Shown: positions 8,190 to 17,050, counted from the first letter of the stretch. The stretch is DNA of 37,173 nt from Lachnospiraceae bacterium (GCA_017444015.1 JAFSXN010000199.1:1-37173); one strand, 5' to 3'. The notes: a model not told the origin generated them from the sequence alone. Program-made: numbers and translations.

Positions 8190-11100
8190 ATGAAAGGTAA
8201 ATGCTCACTTAGCCACTCGCATACTTGCGAGTGGCGTAGCAATAAAGCAGCAGAGCCAAGCAGCCGGGCGCGCAGCCCTTGGTTGCAAAGCAACCAACGG
8301 GGCATTTCCAATGCGCAAGCTGCCCCGGCTGCCGTATCTGCCCAGGATAGCTGGGCAGATACGATGAAGGGATCATTTCAGGAGAAAGAAGGGAGAAGGA
8401 ACTGCCCGGACACAAAAAAGCTGGTCTGGCTTTCTGCTTTTGCGCTTCTTGTCGCCCTGAGCCCCCTGTTTACAAAGCTCTGCATCAACGGGCATGATCT
8501 GGAGTACCATCTGCTTCGGATCGAGAGCCTGAAGGAAGGGATCCTGATGGGCAGGCCCTTCTTAAAGGTGAACGTCCTGTTTTTCGGGGGAGCGGGGTAT
8601 GCCAGCTCTATGTTCTATCCCGATTTTCTGCTCTATATCCCGGCTCTGCTTCGGGCACTGGGGGCTTCCATCAACGCAAGCTATCATATTTTTGTGGGGC
8701 TCTGCGTCGTCCTCTGCTATCTCAGTACTTATTACTGCGGATACCGGCTGACCGGATCGAAATATGCCGGATTAATAACAGCTGTTATAATAACTCTCTG
8801 CAACTATCATATCGAGGATATCTACGTCCGGGCAGCGGTGGGAGAGTTTACGGCCTTTATCTTTGCTCCCTTTGTGATCTACGGGATCTACAACGCTCTC
8901 TATGAGGAGGCGGACCGGGTCTATCTTCTCGGGATCGGTTACGGCGGTGTCCTGCTCTGTCATACCGGGACCTTTGTACTGTGCCTGGCTTTCGGGGCGG
9001 CAGCGATCCTGTGGAGCCTTATTGCCGGATGGATTTTCGGAAGGAAGGATAAGATCTGTGCCCTGGGGAAAGCCCTGGGAAAAGTCATCGTTGCCGCGGT
9101 CCTTACGGCGGGTCTGACCTCGTTTTACTGGCTGCCTGTAATGGAGCAGCTTGCCTCGGAGACTTTTTACGTCAGCCGCCCGTGGATCGAGCCGGCGCAG
9201 GAGGCCAGACAGTTTGTAGAGATTTTTTTCTCGGAGTTTCCGTCGCTTGGAGCGCTGCTGATTTTGCTGTATGTGGTCCGAATTTTTATTCCGGGGGAAT
9301 CGGATGCTGTAACGTATGAGGATGCAGAGCAGGCGGATAAAGTATCGGATTCGGGTAATGCTGTAAAGAACCCGGATATAATTTCGGATTCAGGCAATGC
9401 TGTAAAGAACCTGGATATCATTTCAGAGTGCCCTGTGGAGAAGGATTGCGTTAAGCTGCTTCGCTTTGCGGATATGCTGTTTATATTCGGGGTGTTCTTC
9501 GCGCTCTGTTCTACAAATTTCTTTCCTTGGGAGAGGCTGGGGCGTTTTATGTCCTTTATGCAGTTTCCGTGGCGGTTTTTTTTGATGAGCTCGATCTGCC
9601 TCGGGTTTGCGGATGCGATCCTGCTGTATTTTTTAGGCAGCTATCGTCTAATCGGGAAGGTAGATGCGTACGGATTTGCGGACGATACGCGGAATCGGTA
9701 TCGGGGTCATGCAGTGACGGCAGTCCTTGTTTTGCTGGTATTTTCTCTGAGCGCGGTTCGGACGATGGAGGTAAACACCCAGGGCTACTACGATTATTCG
9801 GAGGATTATTACAGCTATACGCCCTTTACGGCAAACGTGATCGCGGGGGAGTGGCTGCCTGTTTCGGTGGAGGACAGGGGGCTTTTACTGGAACAGAGCG
9901 AGACGGCGATGGGAAGCGACGGCAGGCCGGTTACCTTTGAGCGGGTAAAGAATGAACTGAGGCTTTTACCCGACAGAGAGCTTTCCTATATCGACGCGCC
10001 GTTTGTGTATTATAAAGGATATCAGGCGGAGCTTTCAGAAGAAGGTCAACCGGATCAGGGGGCTTTAGGAAGCGGCACTCTACGGCCTCTTACGGTGGAC
10101 GGAAGCGGAAATAACGGTCTGGTAAGGGTTTATTTAGAGCCCGGAATGAAAGGCAGCATCCTTGTCCGCTACGGCGGTACTTCTTTACAGTGGCTTTCCC
10201 GGTGGATCTCGGTAGGTTCGCTGATCCTTATTCTTCTGATTTTATTTTTGAAGTTACGCAAGGCAGGGAATATAGGATCTGTTGATCATCGGCAAGGAAC
10301 AGATGAGGGCAGCGGGAAGGCTGTAAGTGATCAAAAAATGACAGGAGCCGACGCAGAAAATGGAATTAGAACTAAGGCGGCCGCTGAGAAAAAAACATCG
10401 ATGGCTTTTTGCAGTCATGGGAGGTTCAGATTCCTTGCGGTATTGATTGGATGTTCGGGGCTGCTTTCTCTGGCTGTTACCGGCTGCGGAGGAACAGTTG
10501 CGGATAGGTCCCGTCCCGATCCGGAAAGTCTTCGGGAGATAGAGGATCTGTTAGCGGGAAGGACCGTGGAGGAAGAGGCCAGGGCGGAAATAGAAAGCTA
10601 TGCTTCCCCGGAACTGTATGTAAGGGTCAACGGTTCAGGGTTTGAGCCGGAGAGTAATAAGTCGTTTACGGTAACTGCGGTCGATTGCGAGGGGATTCCT
10701 GCCGAAGAGCTGAGCTTTTCAGTGCTTTGTAAGGGGGAAGAGGTATATAGCGGCACGCTATCCGAGAGAAGTATTTCCGCGGATGGGTATGATTCCGTTC
10801 CGGGGGACAGAGCGGGAGACGAAGCCGATAATCAAAATGAGAACGAGAATATAAGCTGGTTTTACGGAGATTTTACGGAGCTTACCGATCCCGGGGAATA
10901 CTATATCAGCTGTTATATCGGGGATTTGTATGCGTCGAACAGTGAGAGCTTTCGGATCGAGAAGAATTTCTATAATAACCGATTGACGGAGCTGGTTCTT
11001 CAGTCGGAGAGGAAGCTCTCGGGGAAGGGACAGCAGTCGGAGAATGAGCCTGAGGGCAGCGTGTATACAAGAATAGCGGATCTCCTGTTGTCCTATGAAT

Positions 11101-12083
11101 TTTATGAAAAGGGAACGTTTCAGGCTGCCGGACAGACAGCGATCCTCCCGAAGAGCCTGGAGCTTGCGGGAGAGTATCTGACGGGGCTTTTTACGGAAGC
11201 AGAGGAGAGCGAGTCCGGGGATATTTCTTCAGCTGATCAAAGCGATACGGAACAAGCGCAGGAGAATCTTAGCGCAGAAGTGGACGAAACGACAAGAAAG
11301 TATCTGCTCTCAGCGGTTTCCGCGATGTACGCTTATGATATCGCCTCCTTTGATAAGGCCGCCGCGAAGGATTTTGGAAAAAAGGCGGTGCAGCTGTTTA
11401 AGGAGGCGGAGAAGGAAAACGTGAACTCCGAAAAACAGGATACGGAGGAAACGTCTCCTGAGACCGAAGGCAGGCTGTCAGCGTTTCACAGGGAAGCTGT
11501 CCGGTACTGGACTGCCGCTCAGCTTTATAAATATAAAAATGACAAGGCATATCGGAGGCTTGCGGAAGAACTTGCCGGAAGCTATTTCGGGGAGGCAGAG
11601 GAAGTTGTCGGAGAGCAGGGATCCGGAAGGTCGAAAGGCCCGGGCTCTGAAGGAGTGAGTGACAGGGCAGGATCAAGCATGACAGGCTTCAGCGAGGATG
11701 CCCCGGCTTATCTCGGAGCGGTCGCTTATCTTACGACGACAAATAAGGTGGACACAGAGCTTTCGGAGCTGCTTATGAATGAGCTTCTGAGTGATGCGGT
11801 ACGGACGGCGGAGAGCGTCAAACGAGGCATATATTGGAGCGAAGAGTTCTTTACAGGAAAAGCCTCCGGAATTTATAAGAACAACTCGTCGGAAGCCTTT
11901 GATCAGGCAAGGCTTCTGATCTTTGCCAATTCGGTGAGCCAGAGCGTTTTGTATGTGAAGTCGGCGGAGGAGCTTTACGGATATTTTACCGCGCCTTCGG
12001 AGAATAAAGAGCCGCAGATGTTTATTCTGAACGGTCTGATCCATTCCTATATCACAGGCGGCAACACGGATTGGCCGGAGTAA
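8190..12083 (+). CDS. Fusion: polytopic membrane protein (YfhO/PTPS-related type) plus lipoprotein-like GH9-related half
   Basis: One open frame of 1297 codons. After about 58 codons of palindromic repeat, residues about 81-735 have many membrane segments with GHDLEYHLLRIESL, as in YfhO-like proteins and those annotated '6-pyruvoyl-tetrahydropterin synthase-related', suggesting a glycan or wall role. A last helix (ISVGSLILILLILFLKL) and a charged cytoplasmic linker follow. From residue about 738 a second basic-hydrophobic-Cys start appears (FLAVLIGCSGLLSLAVTGCGG), like an internal lipoprotein signal. The outer part has an Ig-like region (806-925; TDPGEYYISCYIGDLYASNS) recalling the N-terminal Ig domain of GH9 cellulases, then an alpha-helical region. 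Catalytic GH9 residues are not recognised. The 5' end is uncertain: ATG 8190 has a distant GGCGGAG (8171-8177), while ATG 8364, after the repeats, has no clear site. Both are in frame. Confidence 0.7.
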   Translation: MKGKCSLSHSHTCEWRSNKAAEPSSRARSPWLQSNQRGISNAQAAPAAVSAQDSWADTMKGSFQEKEGRRNCPDTKKLVWLSAFALLVALSPLFTKLCINGHDLEYHLLRIESLKEGILMGRPFLKVNVLFFGGAGYASSMFYPDFLLYIPALLRALGASINASYHIFVGLCVVLCYLSTYYCGYRLTGSKYAGLITAVIITLCNYHIEDIYVRAAVGEFTAFIFAPFVIYGIYNALYEEADRVYLLGIGYGGVLLCHTGTFVLCLAFGAAAILWSLIAGWIFGRKDKICALGKALGKVIVAAVLTAGLTSFYWLPVMEQLASETFYVSRPWIEPAQEARQFVEIFFSEFPSLGALLILLYVVRIFIPGESDAVTYEDAEQADKVSDSGNAVKNPDIISDSGNAVKNLDIISECPVEKDCVKLLRFADMLFIFGVFFALCSTNFFPWERLGRFMSFMQFPWRFFLMSSICLGFADAILLYFLGSYRLIGKVDAYGFADDTRNRYRGHAVTAVLVLLVFSLSAVRTMEVNTQGYYDYSEDYYSYTPFTANVIAGEWLPVSVEDRGLLLEQSETAMGSDGRPVTFERVKNELRLLPDRELSYIDAPFVYYKGYQAELSEEGQPDQGALGSGTLRPLTVDGSGNNGLVRVYLEPGMKGSILVRYGGTSLQWLSRWISVGSLILILLILFLKLRKAGNIGSVDHRQGTDEGSGKAVSDQKMTGADAENGIRTKAAAEKKTSMAFCSHGRFRFLAVLIGCSGLLSLAVTGCGGTVADRSRPDPESLREIEDLLAGRTVEEEARAEIESYASPELYVRVNGSGFEPESNKSFTVTAVDCEGIPAEELSFSVLCKGEEVYSGTLSERSISADGYDSVPGDRAGDEADNQNENENISWFYGDFTELTDPGEYYISCYIGDLYASNSESFRIEKNFYNNRLTELVLQSERKLSGKGQQSENEPEGSVYTRIADLLLSYEFYEKGTFQAAGQTAILPKSLELAGEYLTGLFTEAEESESGDISSADQSDTEQAQENLSAEVDETTRKYLLSAVSAMYAYDIASFDKAAAKDFGKKAVQLFKEAEKENVNSEKQDTEETSPETEGRLSAFHREAVRYWTAAQLYKYKNDKAYRRLAEELAGSYFGEAEEVVGEQGSGRSKGPGSEGVSDRAGSSMTGFSEDAPAYLGAVAYLTTTNKVDTELSELLMNELLSDAVRTAESVKRGIYWSEEFFTGKASGIYKNNSSEAFDQARLLIFANSVSQSVLYVKSAEELYGYFTAPSENKEPQMFILNGLIHSYITGGNTDWPE
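8212..8297 (+). repeat. Cluster of perfect short hairpins at the 5' end of the membrane-fusion gene
   Basis: Two strong inverted repeats are seen. GCCACTCGCA (8212-8221), loop TACT, pairs with TGCGAGTGGC (8226-8235), 10 of 10 bp. TTGGTTGC (8279-8286), loop AAA, pairs with GCAACCAA (8290-8297), 8 of 8 bp, extendable by GCCC and GGGC around a one-base bulge. A small GCATT-TCC-AATGC hairpin follows near 8302-8314. Together with hairpin B1 the region 8212-8362 is almost entirely palindromic, yet has no stop codon in the frame of the downstream gene. Confidence 0.8.
8329..8363 (+). repeat. Palindromic element, family B, copy 1 (B1)
   Basis: GTATCTGCCCAG (8334-8345), loop GATAG, pairs perfectly with CTGGGCAGATAC (8351-8362). 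The left flank and arm, GCTGCCGTATCTGCCC, and the right arm with its flank, GGCAGATACGA, recur upstream of gntR (copy B2). In the frame of the surrounding gene it reads AAVSAQDSWADT; copy B2 reads AAVSARVSPADT in the equivalent frame. It directly precedes the possible start ATG at 8364. Confidence 0.8.
9345..9422 (+). repeat. Tandem 2 x 39-bp coding repeat
   Basis: Units 9345-9383 and 9384-9422 differ at only a few positions and encode SDSGNAVKNPDII then SDSGNAVKNLDII. The repeat preserves frame and lies in a non-membrane loop of the membrane-fusion protein, suggesting recent slippage or unequal duplication in a tolerant loop. Confidence 0.9.
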
Positions 12084-12099
12084 AGAAGAGGGGGAGAAT

Positions 12100-13185
12100 A
12101 TGAAAATCATAGTATTAGCAGGGGGAGTGAGCACGGAGCGGAATGTTTCGCTGATCTCCGGAAAACAGGTGTATCAGGCCTTAAAGAGCAGAGGACATCA
12201 GGTTGTGCTGCTGGATGTCTTTATGGGATATATGGGAGAGACAGAGGGGATCTTTGAGCAGGATAAGGACTGGGCAGAGGATATTCCTCCGATCTCGGAA
12301 ATGACACCGGATCTGGAGGCAGTTAAGGCGAGGCGGAGGGAAATGCTGCCGTCTGCTGAAAGAGAGCGGTACGTACACGTTCTGTTCGGACCGAATGTCA
12401 TAGCGCTCTGCAAAATGGCGGATATCGTCTTCATGGCGCTGCACGGCGACTGCGGAGAAAACGGAAAGATCCAGGCGGCCTTTGATCTCCACGGAATCAA
12501 GTATACGGGAACGGATTCTTTCAGTTCGGCGCTTGCTATGGATAAAGCCGTCACTAAGCAGCTGTTTACCGTTAACGGAGTAAAGACACCGCCGTATCGG
12601 ATCGTGAAAAAGGGGGAGGAAGCCTCCTTTGAGCCGGAGTTTCCCTGTGTGGTCAAGGTTACAAACGGCGGATCGAGCGTCGGAGTCTATATCGTAAAAG
12701 ATCGGGCGGAGTACGACGCGGCGCTTTCTGAGGCCTTTACCTACGATCATAAGATCCTGATCGAAGCCTATATCAAGGGACGGGAATTCACGGACTGTGT
12801 GATCGAGGGGCAGGCGCTTCCGATTGTTGAGATCGCTCCGAAGAGCGGCTTTTATGACTATAAGAACAAGTATCAGGCGGGGACAACGGTTGAGACCTGC
12901 CCGGCGGAGATCGACGAGGAGCTTGCGGAAAGGATCAGAACGTCTGCTGTCAGGGCATATCAGGCGCTGGAGCTGAAAACCTATGCCAGAATGGATTTTA
13001 TGGTGGATGATAGCGGTGAGGTCTACTGCCTGGAAGCGAATACGCTGCCGGGGATGACGCCGACGAGCCTCGTACCCCAGGAGGCTGCGGCTGTCGGAAG
13101 GTCGTTTGAGGATCTCTGTGAGTGGATCATAGATATTTCCCTGAACAAGTATCAGATGGGATTTTATAGAGCAGGAGGAGTATAA
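12100..13185 (+). CDS. ddl: D-alanine--D-alanine ligase
   Basis: It joins two D-Ala with ATP to make the dipeptide used by MurF. It is an ATP-grasp enzyme of 361 residues starting MKIIVLAGGVSTERNVSLISG, with LHGDCGENGKIQAAFDLHGI, the phosphate-binding NGGSSVGVY loop, the omega-loop region GFYDYKNKY and the metal-binding end CLEANTLPGMTPTS. The Tyr residues in the omega loop fit D-Ala rather than D-lactate specificity (family knowledge). A GGGGGAG-type ribosome site lies just upstream. The stop codon directly touches the ATG of murF, so the two consecutive pathway steps are coupled. Confidence 0.94.
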   Translation: MKIIVLAGGVSTERNVSLISGKQVYQALKSRGHQVVLLDVFMGYMGETEGIFEQDKDWAEDIPPISEMTPDLEAVKARRREMLPSAERERYVHVLFGPNVIALCKMADIVFMALHGDCGENGKIQAAFDLHGIKYTGTDSFSSALAMDKAVTKQLFTVNGVKTPPYRIVKKGEEASFEPEFPCVVKVTNGGSSVGVYIVKDRAEYDAALSEAFTYDHKILIEAYIKGREFTDCVIEGQALPIVEIAPKSGFYDYKNKYQAGTTVETCPAEIDEELAERIRTSAVRAYQALELKTYARMDFMVDDSGEVYCLEANTLPGMTPTSLVPQEAAAVGRSFEDLCEWIIDISLNKYQMGFYRAGGV

Positions 13186-14595
13186 ATGCGGGGAATGACA
13201 TTAGAAAACATAGCAAAAGCCTGTGAAGGGGAGCTGTTCTATGCAAAAGACGCTGACCCAAAGGAGCTTTCCGGGAAGGAAGCGGTATCCGTAGTGATCG
13301 ATTCAAGGATCGCGGAGCAGGGAGGCATCTTTGTAGCGACCAAGGGCGAGCGGGTCAACGGACATTCCTTTATCGGAGATGTTCTTGCAAAGGGCGCTCT
13401 GGGAGTGATCTGTGAACAGAAGCCGGACGATCAGGCTGGTAATTATATCGTTGTAGAGGACAGCTTTGTCGCCATCAAGAAGTTGGCAAAGTATTACCGG
13501 AGCCAGTTTGATATTCCCATCGTCGGGATCACGGGGAGCATGGGAAAGACCAGCACCAAGGAGATGGTCGCTGCGGTTCTTTCGCAGAAATACAGGGTTT
13601 TAAAGACGGAAGGAAATTACAATAACGAGGTAGGCGTACCGCTGACTATTTTCCGGCTCAGGGATGAGCATGAGATCGCCGTGGTTGAGATGGGGATCAG
13701 TGAGTTTGGCGAGATGTCGCGGCTTTCGGATATCGTCTGTCCGGACAGTGTCGTCATAACGAATATCGGTCCCTGTCACCTGGAGTATTTAAACGATCTG
13801 GATGGCGTATTCAAGGCAAAGACCGAGGTATTTGAATATCTTTCCGGGAAGGGCGCTGTCTGCCTGAATGGGGATGATGCAAGGCTGATTCAGGTTTCTC
13901 AGGTCAAGGGAAAGAAGCCGGTCTTTTACGGCAGAAATGCCCTGAATGATATTTATGCCTATAATATCGAGGACGGGGGCTTACAGGGAACCGATGCCTC
14001 GATCCATACGAAGGAGGGGCGCTTTAAGGTACATATTCCGCTGCCGGGGAAGCATATGGTAGACAACGCGCTGGCGGCGACGGCGGTAGGGCTGTTCTAT
14101 GGGCTGACTCCCGAGGAGATCCGGAGCGGGATCGAGACCGTAAAAGGGGTCTCCGGGCGGCTGAATCCGATAAGGACAGAGAATTATCTGGTGGTGGACG
14201 ATTGCTATAACGCCAATCCCAAGTCGATGGAGGCGGGACTGACGCTTCTTGAGGGAACCGGAAAGCGCTGGCATCTTCGGACAGTGGCGATCCTTGGGGA
14301 TATGTTAGAGCTTGGCGGGGATACGGAGCGGATGCACGCCAGGGTCGGCGCGTACGCTGCAAGGCTTGAGATCGACGTTCTGCTGATCGCTGGCCCGATC
14401 TCGAAGAATATGTACGAGGAGGTCAAACGGCTGGGAGATCCCGGAAAGCCGGAGATCTTTTACTATGAGACGACGGAGGAGCTGATCGCGGCGCTTCGAA
14501 GGGAGCCTCTGATAAAAAAAGGAGACGTGATCTTAGTCAAAGCGTCTCACTCCATGCATTTTGAGAAGGTGGTAGAGGAACTTACAGCAGAGTAA
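13186..14595 (+). CDS. murF: UDP-N-acetylmuramoyl-tripeptide--D-alanyl-D-alanine ligase
   Basis: It adds D-Ala-D-Ala to the UDP-MurNAc-tripeptide in the cytoplasm, the last soluble step of peptidoglycan precursor synthesis. The 469-residue Mur ligase has ITGSMGKTSTKEM (ATP loop, about 117-127), KTEGNYNNEVGVPLT, the central-domain GISEFGEM and TNIGPCHLEYL stretches, and the C-terminal-domain VVDDCYNANPKSMEAGL and AILGDMLELG, all diagnostic of MurF. The start abuts the ddl stop and AGGAGG lies a few nt upstream; a second ATG at 13195 is possible. It converges on plsC with only 7 bp between the stop codons and no visible terminator. Confidence 0.95.
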   Translation: MRGMTLENIAKACEGELFYAKDADPKELSGKEAVSVVIDSRIAEQGGIFVATKGERVNGHSFIGDVLAKGALGVICEQKPDDQAGNYIVVEDSFVAIKKLAKYYRSQFDIPIVGITGSMGKTSTKEMVAAVLSQKYRVLKTEGNYNNEVGVPLTIFRLRDEHEIAVVEMGISEFGEMSRLSDIVCPDSVVITNIGPCHLEYLNDLDGVFKAKTEVFEYLSGKGAVCLNGDDARLIQVSQVKGKKPVFYGRNALNDIYAYNIEDGGLQGTDASIHTKEGRFKVHIPLPGKHMVDNALAATAVGLFYGLTPEEIRSGIETVKGVSGRLNPIRTENYLVVDDCYNANPKSMEAGLTLLEGTGKRWHLRTVAILGDMLELGGDTERMHARVGAYAARLEIDVLLIAGPISKNMYEEVKRLGDPGKPEIFYYETTEELIAALRREPLIKKGDVILVKASHSMHFEKVVEELTAE

Positions 14596-14602
14596 AGCAA
14601 GC

Positions 14603-15346
14603 CTACTGCCGGAGAATCGCTTCGTTTTCCTCTAACATCTTTTCTATGATATTTGCAGTATATTTTCCGATAAATTTCAGGTCGTCGCCGGTCAGCTGAT
14701 CGGGATAGATCGGGGCTCCGTAGCGGATGACGACCTTTGCGGGTCGGAGCTTTGGAAACTGGGCTTCAAAAACATCTTTGGAGCCCGAGATCGCTACCGG
14801 TATGATCGGGGCGCCGGATTTAGTGGATATTTTCATCGTCCCTTCCTTAAACGGGAGCAGGGGCGCGTCGGTCTTGTTTCTGGTTCCCTCCGGATAGACG
14901 TAGACGGAGCGGCTGTTGCTCTTTAAATAGTCGATCGCCGTCAGGACGGTCTTCAGGCCCTGCCTGAGATCTTCGCGATCCAGGAAGAGGCAGCGGAGGC
15001 TCTTCATCCAGAGGCAGAGGATCGGGATATGCTCGAAATCCTTTTTCGCGATATAAGCCGTAGGACGATAGAGCTTTCTGCCGGAGATCAGGATATCGAA
15101 ATAGCTCCGATGGTTTCCGATATAGAGGACAGGACGGTCCGTAGGAACGTTTTCGTATCCGATGGTTGTGACTTTCGCTCCGGAGAGCCAGACGATGACG
15201 CTGAAGGCAAAGCGCACGAAGCCCAGTGCGATAAGTTCCTCGGTTTCCGGCCGGAAATGCCCGATCAGGCGGACGATGAGCCATACCGGAACGGAGAGGA
15301 TCAATGCTATAACAGCGAATAACAGTGCTAAAATAAATCTGATCAT
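14603..15346 (-). CDS. plsC: 1-acyl-sn-glycerol-3-phosphate acyltransferase
   Basis: It acylates lysophosphatidic acid to phosphatidic acid at the membrane. The 247-residue protein starts with a membrane segment (about 3-26). It has the HX4D box NHRSYFD (His79, Asp84) and the glycerol-phosphate-binding YPEGTRNKT (Glu153-Gly-Thr155), followed by IIPVAISGSKDVF. It is the only - strand gene here and sits between murF (convergent) and pyrC (divergent). Its promoter is so close to the ATG that the transcript may be almost leaderless. No Shine-Dalgarno site is seen before the ATG, which fits. PlsC family membership is clear; acyl-chain preference is not visible. Confidence 0.92.
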   Translation of the reverse strand: MIRFILALLFAVIALILSVPVWLIVRLIGHFRPETEELIALGFVRFAFSVIVWLSGAKVTTIGYENVPTDRPVLYIGNHRSYFDILISGRKLYRPTAYIAKKDFEHIPILCLWMKSLRCLFLDREDLRQGLKTVLTAIDYLKSNSRSVYVYPEGTRNKTDAPLLPFKEGTMKISTKSGAPIIPVAISGSKDVFEAQFPKLRPAKVVIRYGAPIYPDQLTGDDLKFIGKYTANIIEKMLEENEAILRQ

Positions 15347-15353
15347 GTGCCTC

Positions 15354-15382
15354 AGTATAGCACAAGGGCGGGGGCGTTACAA
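15354..15382 (-). promoter_or_regulatory. Sigma-A promoter for plsC
   Basis: On the - strand, TTGTAA (15382-15377), a 17-nt spacer and TATACT (15359-15354) form a good promoter. A start about 7 nt past the -10 box would fall at about 15347, next to the plsC ATG at 15346, leaving practically no 5' leader. Confidence 0.65.
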
Positions 15383-15402
15383 TAAGTGAAAAAATTATGA
15401 AT

Positions 15403-15417
15403 GACGTATGTTATGTC
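15403..15417. promoter_or_regulatory. Possible operator palindrome between plsC and pyrC
   Basis: GACGTA-TGT-TATGTC is an imperfect inverted repeat (5 of 6 positions) in the 122-bp divergent region. It lies upstream of both genes. It has no recognised regulator and could be chance. Confidence 0.2.
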
Positions 15418-15468
15418 GTTTCCGGATTTTTATGATGATATTGAATTTAAGGTGTATTTTCAGGGAAC

Positions 15469-16803
15469 ATGAAGTTAAGTAATATTCTGATTAAAGGTAT
15501 AAGAATCCTTGATCCTGCGAGAAAAAACGAGTGGCAAGGGGAGATTCTTATAAATAACGGCGTTGTTGAACGTATAGAAAAGGTAATAGAAGCGGGAGAC
15601 CTTCAGGATATCCGCGTGATCGACGGGACCGGTCTGTGTATCGCTCCCGGATTTGTGGATGTCCATGTGCATTTCAGGGATCCGGGGTTTACCTGGAAGG
15701 AGGATATCCATACCGGCGCGCTTGCGGCGGCAGCAGGCGGCTATACTTCTGTTGTTATGATGGCAAATACGAAGCCTGCGCTGGATTCTCCGGATCTGCT
15801 TAAGGAGGTATCCGAACGGGCGGCAAAGGAGGATATCCGGATTTATACAGCCGCAAACCTCACCAGAGGGATGAAGGGAGAAGAACTGACGGAGCTTCGG
15901 GCGTTGGAGGAAGCCGGGGCGGACTGCTTTTCGGATGACGGGAAGCCTGTACTGTCGGAGGCGCTTTTACGGAAGGCTTTTGAAGAACTCGTTGGAGTAC
16001 CCATCATAAGCCTGCATGAAGAGGATCCGGCTTATATAGGAAATCCTGGAATCAATGCAGGCGTCGTAGCAGAGCGGCTCGGGATAATGGGAGCGGATCG
16101 GCAGGCGGAGATTTCCATGGTCGAGAGGGATATCCGGCTGGCGCTTGAAACCGGGGCAAGGATCGATATCCAGCATATCAGTACGAAGGAAGCGGTAGAG
16201 TTAGTCAGACAGGCGAAGAAGCAGAGCGATGGGATTTATGCGGAGGCGACGCCCCATCATTTTACGCTGACGGAAGAAGCGGTCTTAAAATACGGGGCGA
16301 ATGCGAAGATGAATCCGCCTCTTCGGACAGAGGAGGACCGGCTGGCGATCATCGAAGGTCTTCGGGACGGTACGATCGATATGATCGCGACAGATCACGC
16401 TCCCCACAGCAGAGAGGAAAAAGGGATCACGGGACCTGTTGCTTCAGGGTCAAGGACTGAGGGTTCGCGGGATATAGAAAGATTGCTGAAGGCCCCCAGC
16501 GGAATTATCGGTCTGCAGACGACCCTGGCTTTGGGGATTACGGAGCTGGTAGATAAGGGATATCTGAGCCTGCTGCGGCTGATGGAGCTAATGAGTACGG
16601 CTCCCGGCCGGATCTTTAAAATATATACGGGCCAGTTTTTGGAAGGAGCACCTGCGGATTTCGTAATCTTTAATCCAACGGAGAAATGGGTATTTACGGA
16701 GAAGGACTGCGCCTCGAAGTCGTTCAATACGCCGTTTGCGGGGCGGGAACTGACGGGAAGAGTAAAGTATACGATTTGCGGGGGTAAGATCATTTACGAG
16801 TAA
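15469..16803 (+). CDS. pyrC: Dihydroorotase, class I
   Basis: It cyclises carbamoyl-aspartate to dihydroorotate, step 3 of pyrimidine synthesis, in the cytoplasm. The 444-residue amidohydrolase has the zinc motif DVHVHFRDPG (His66, His68), the metal-bridging Asp in ADCFSDDGKPV, LHEED, the zinc His in IQHIS, and ATDHAPHS with the catalytic Asp. MNPPLRTEEDR is the substrate-binding segment of bacterial class I enzymes. The ribosome site before the ATG is poor (AGGGA at 2-nt spacing), so initiation may be weak. It is separated from pyrK by a 355-bp gap, so the pathway genes here are probably two units. pyrB, carAB, pyrE and pyrF are not in the window. Confidence 0.95.
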   Translation: MKLSNILIKGIRILDPARKNEWQGEILINNGVVERIEKVIEAGDLQDIRVIDGTGLCIAPGFVDVHVHFRDPGFTWKEDIHTGALAAAAGGYTSVVMMANTKPALDSPDLLKEVSERAAKEDIRIYTAANLTRGMKGEELTELRALEEAGADCFSDDGKPVLSEALLRKAFEELVGVPIISLHEEDPAYIGNPGINAGVVAERLGIMGADRQAEISMVERDIRLALETGARIDIQHISTKEAVELVRQAKKQSDGIYAEATPHHFTLTEEAVLKYGANAKMNPPLRTEEDRLAIIEGLRDGTIDMIATDHAPHSREEKGITGPVASGSRTEGSRDIERLLKAPSGIIGLQTTLALGITELVDKGYLSLLRLMELMSTAPGRIFKIYTGQFLEGAPADFVIFNPTEKWVFTEKDCASKSFNTPFAGRELTGRVKYTICGGKIIYE

Positions 16804-16864
16804 AAATAAATCTGTCACATAGATATATTGTATAGATAAGAATCAAACTCTTTTCAGTTTGGCG

Positions 16865-16892
16865 TTTGCTGTCGGATTGTATCTGCTATAAA
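16865..16892 (+). promoter_or_regulatory. Candidate promoter for pyrK-pyrD
   Basis: TGCTATAAA (16884-16892) is an extended -10 motif, with TTTGCT (16865-16870) at a 16-nt spacer as a weak -35. Transcription from here would produce a leader of about 260 nt containing the 17051-17114 hairpin. Confidence 0.35.
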
Positions 16893-17050
16893 CGACATAT
16901 TTCCTGACAAAAATCCGTGTACAATCACAGTAAGTGGCATTTTATTCTTTGCTTATGATAAAAGACAGAGAACATAAATCCGTATGCATGGGGCAGAAAA
17001 GCGTTTTAACAACCTATACTGATTAACGATTTTCGTTGCCGATCAACCGG

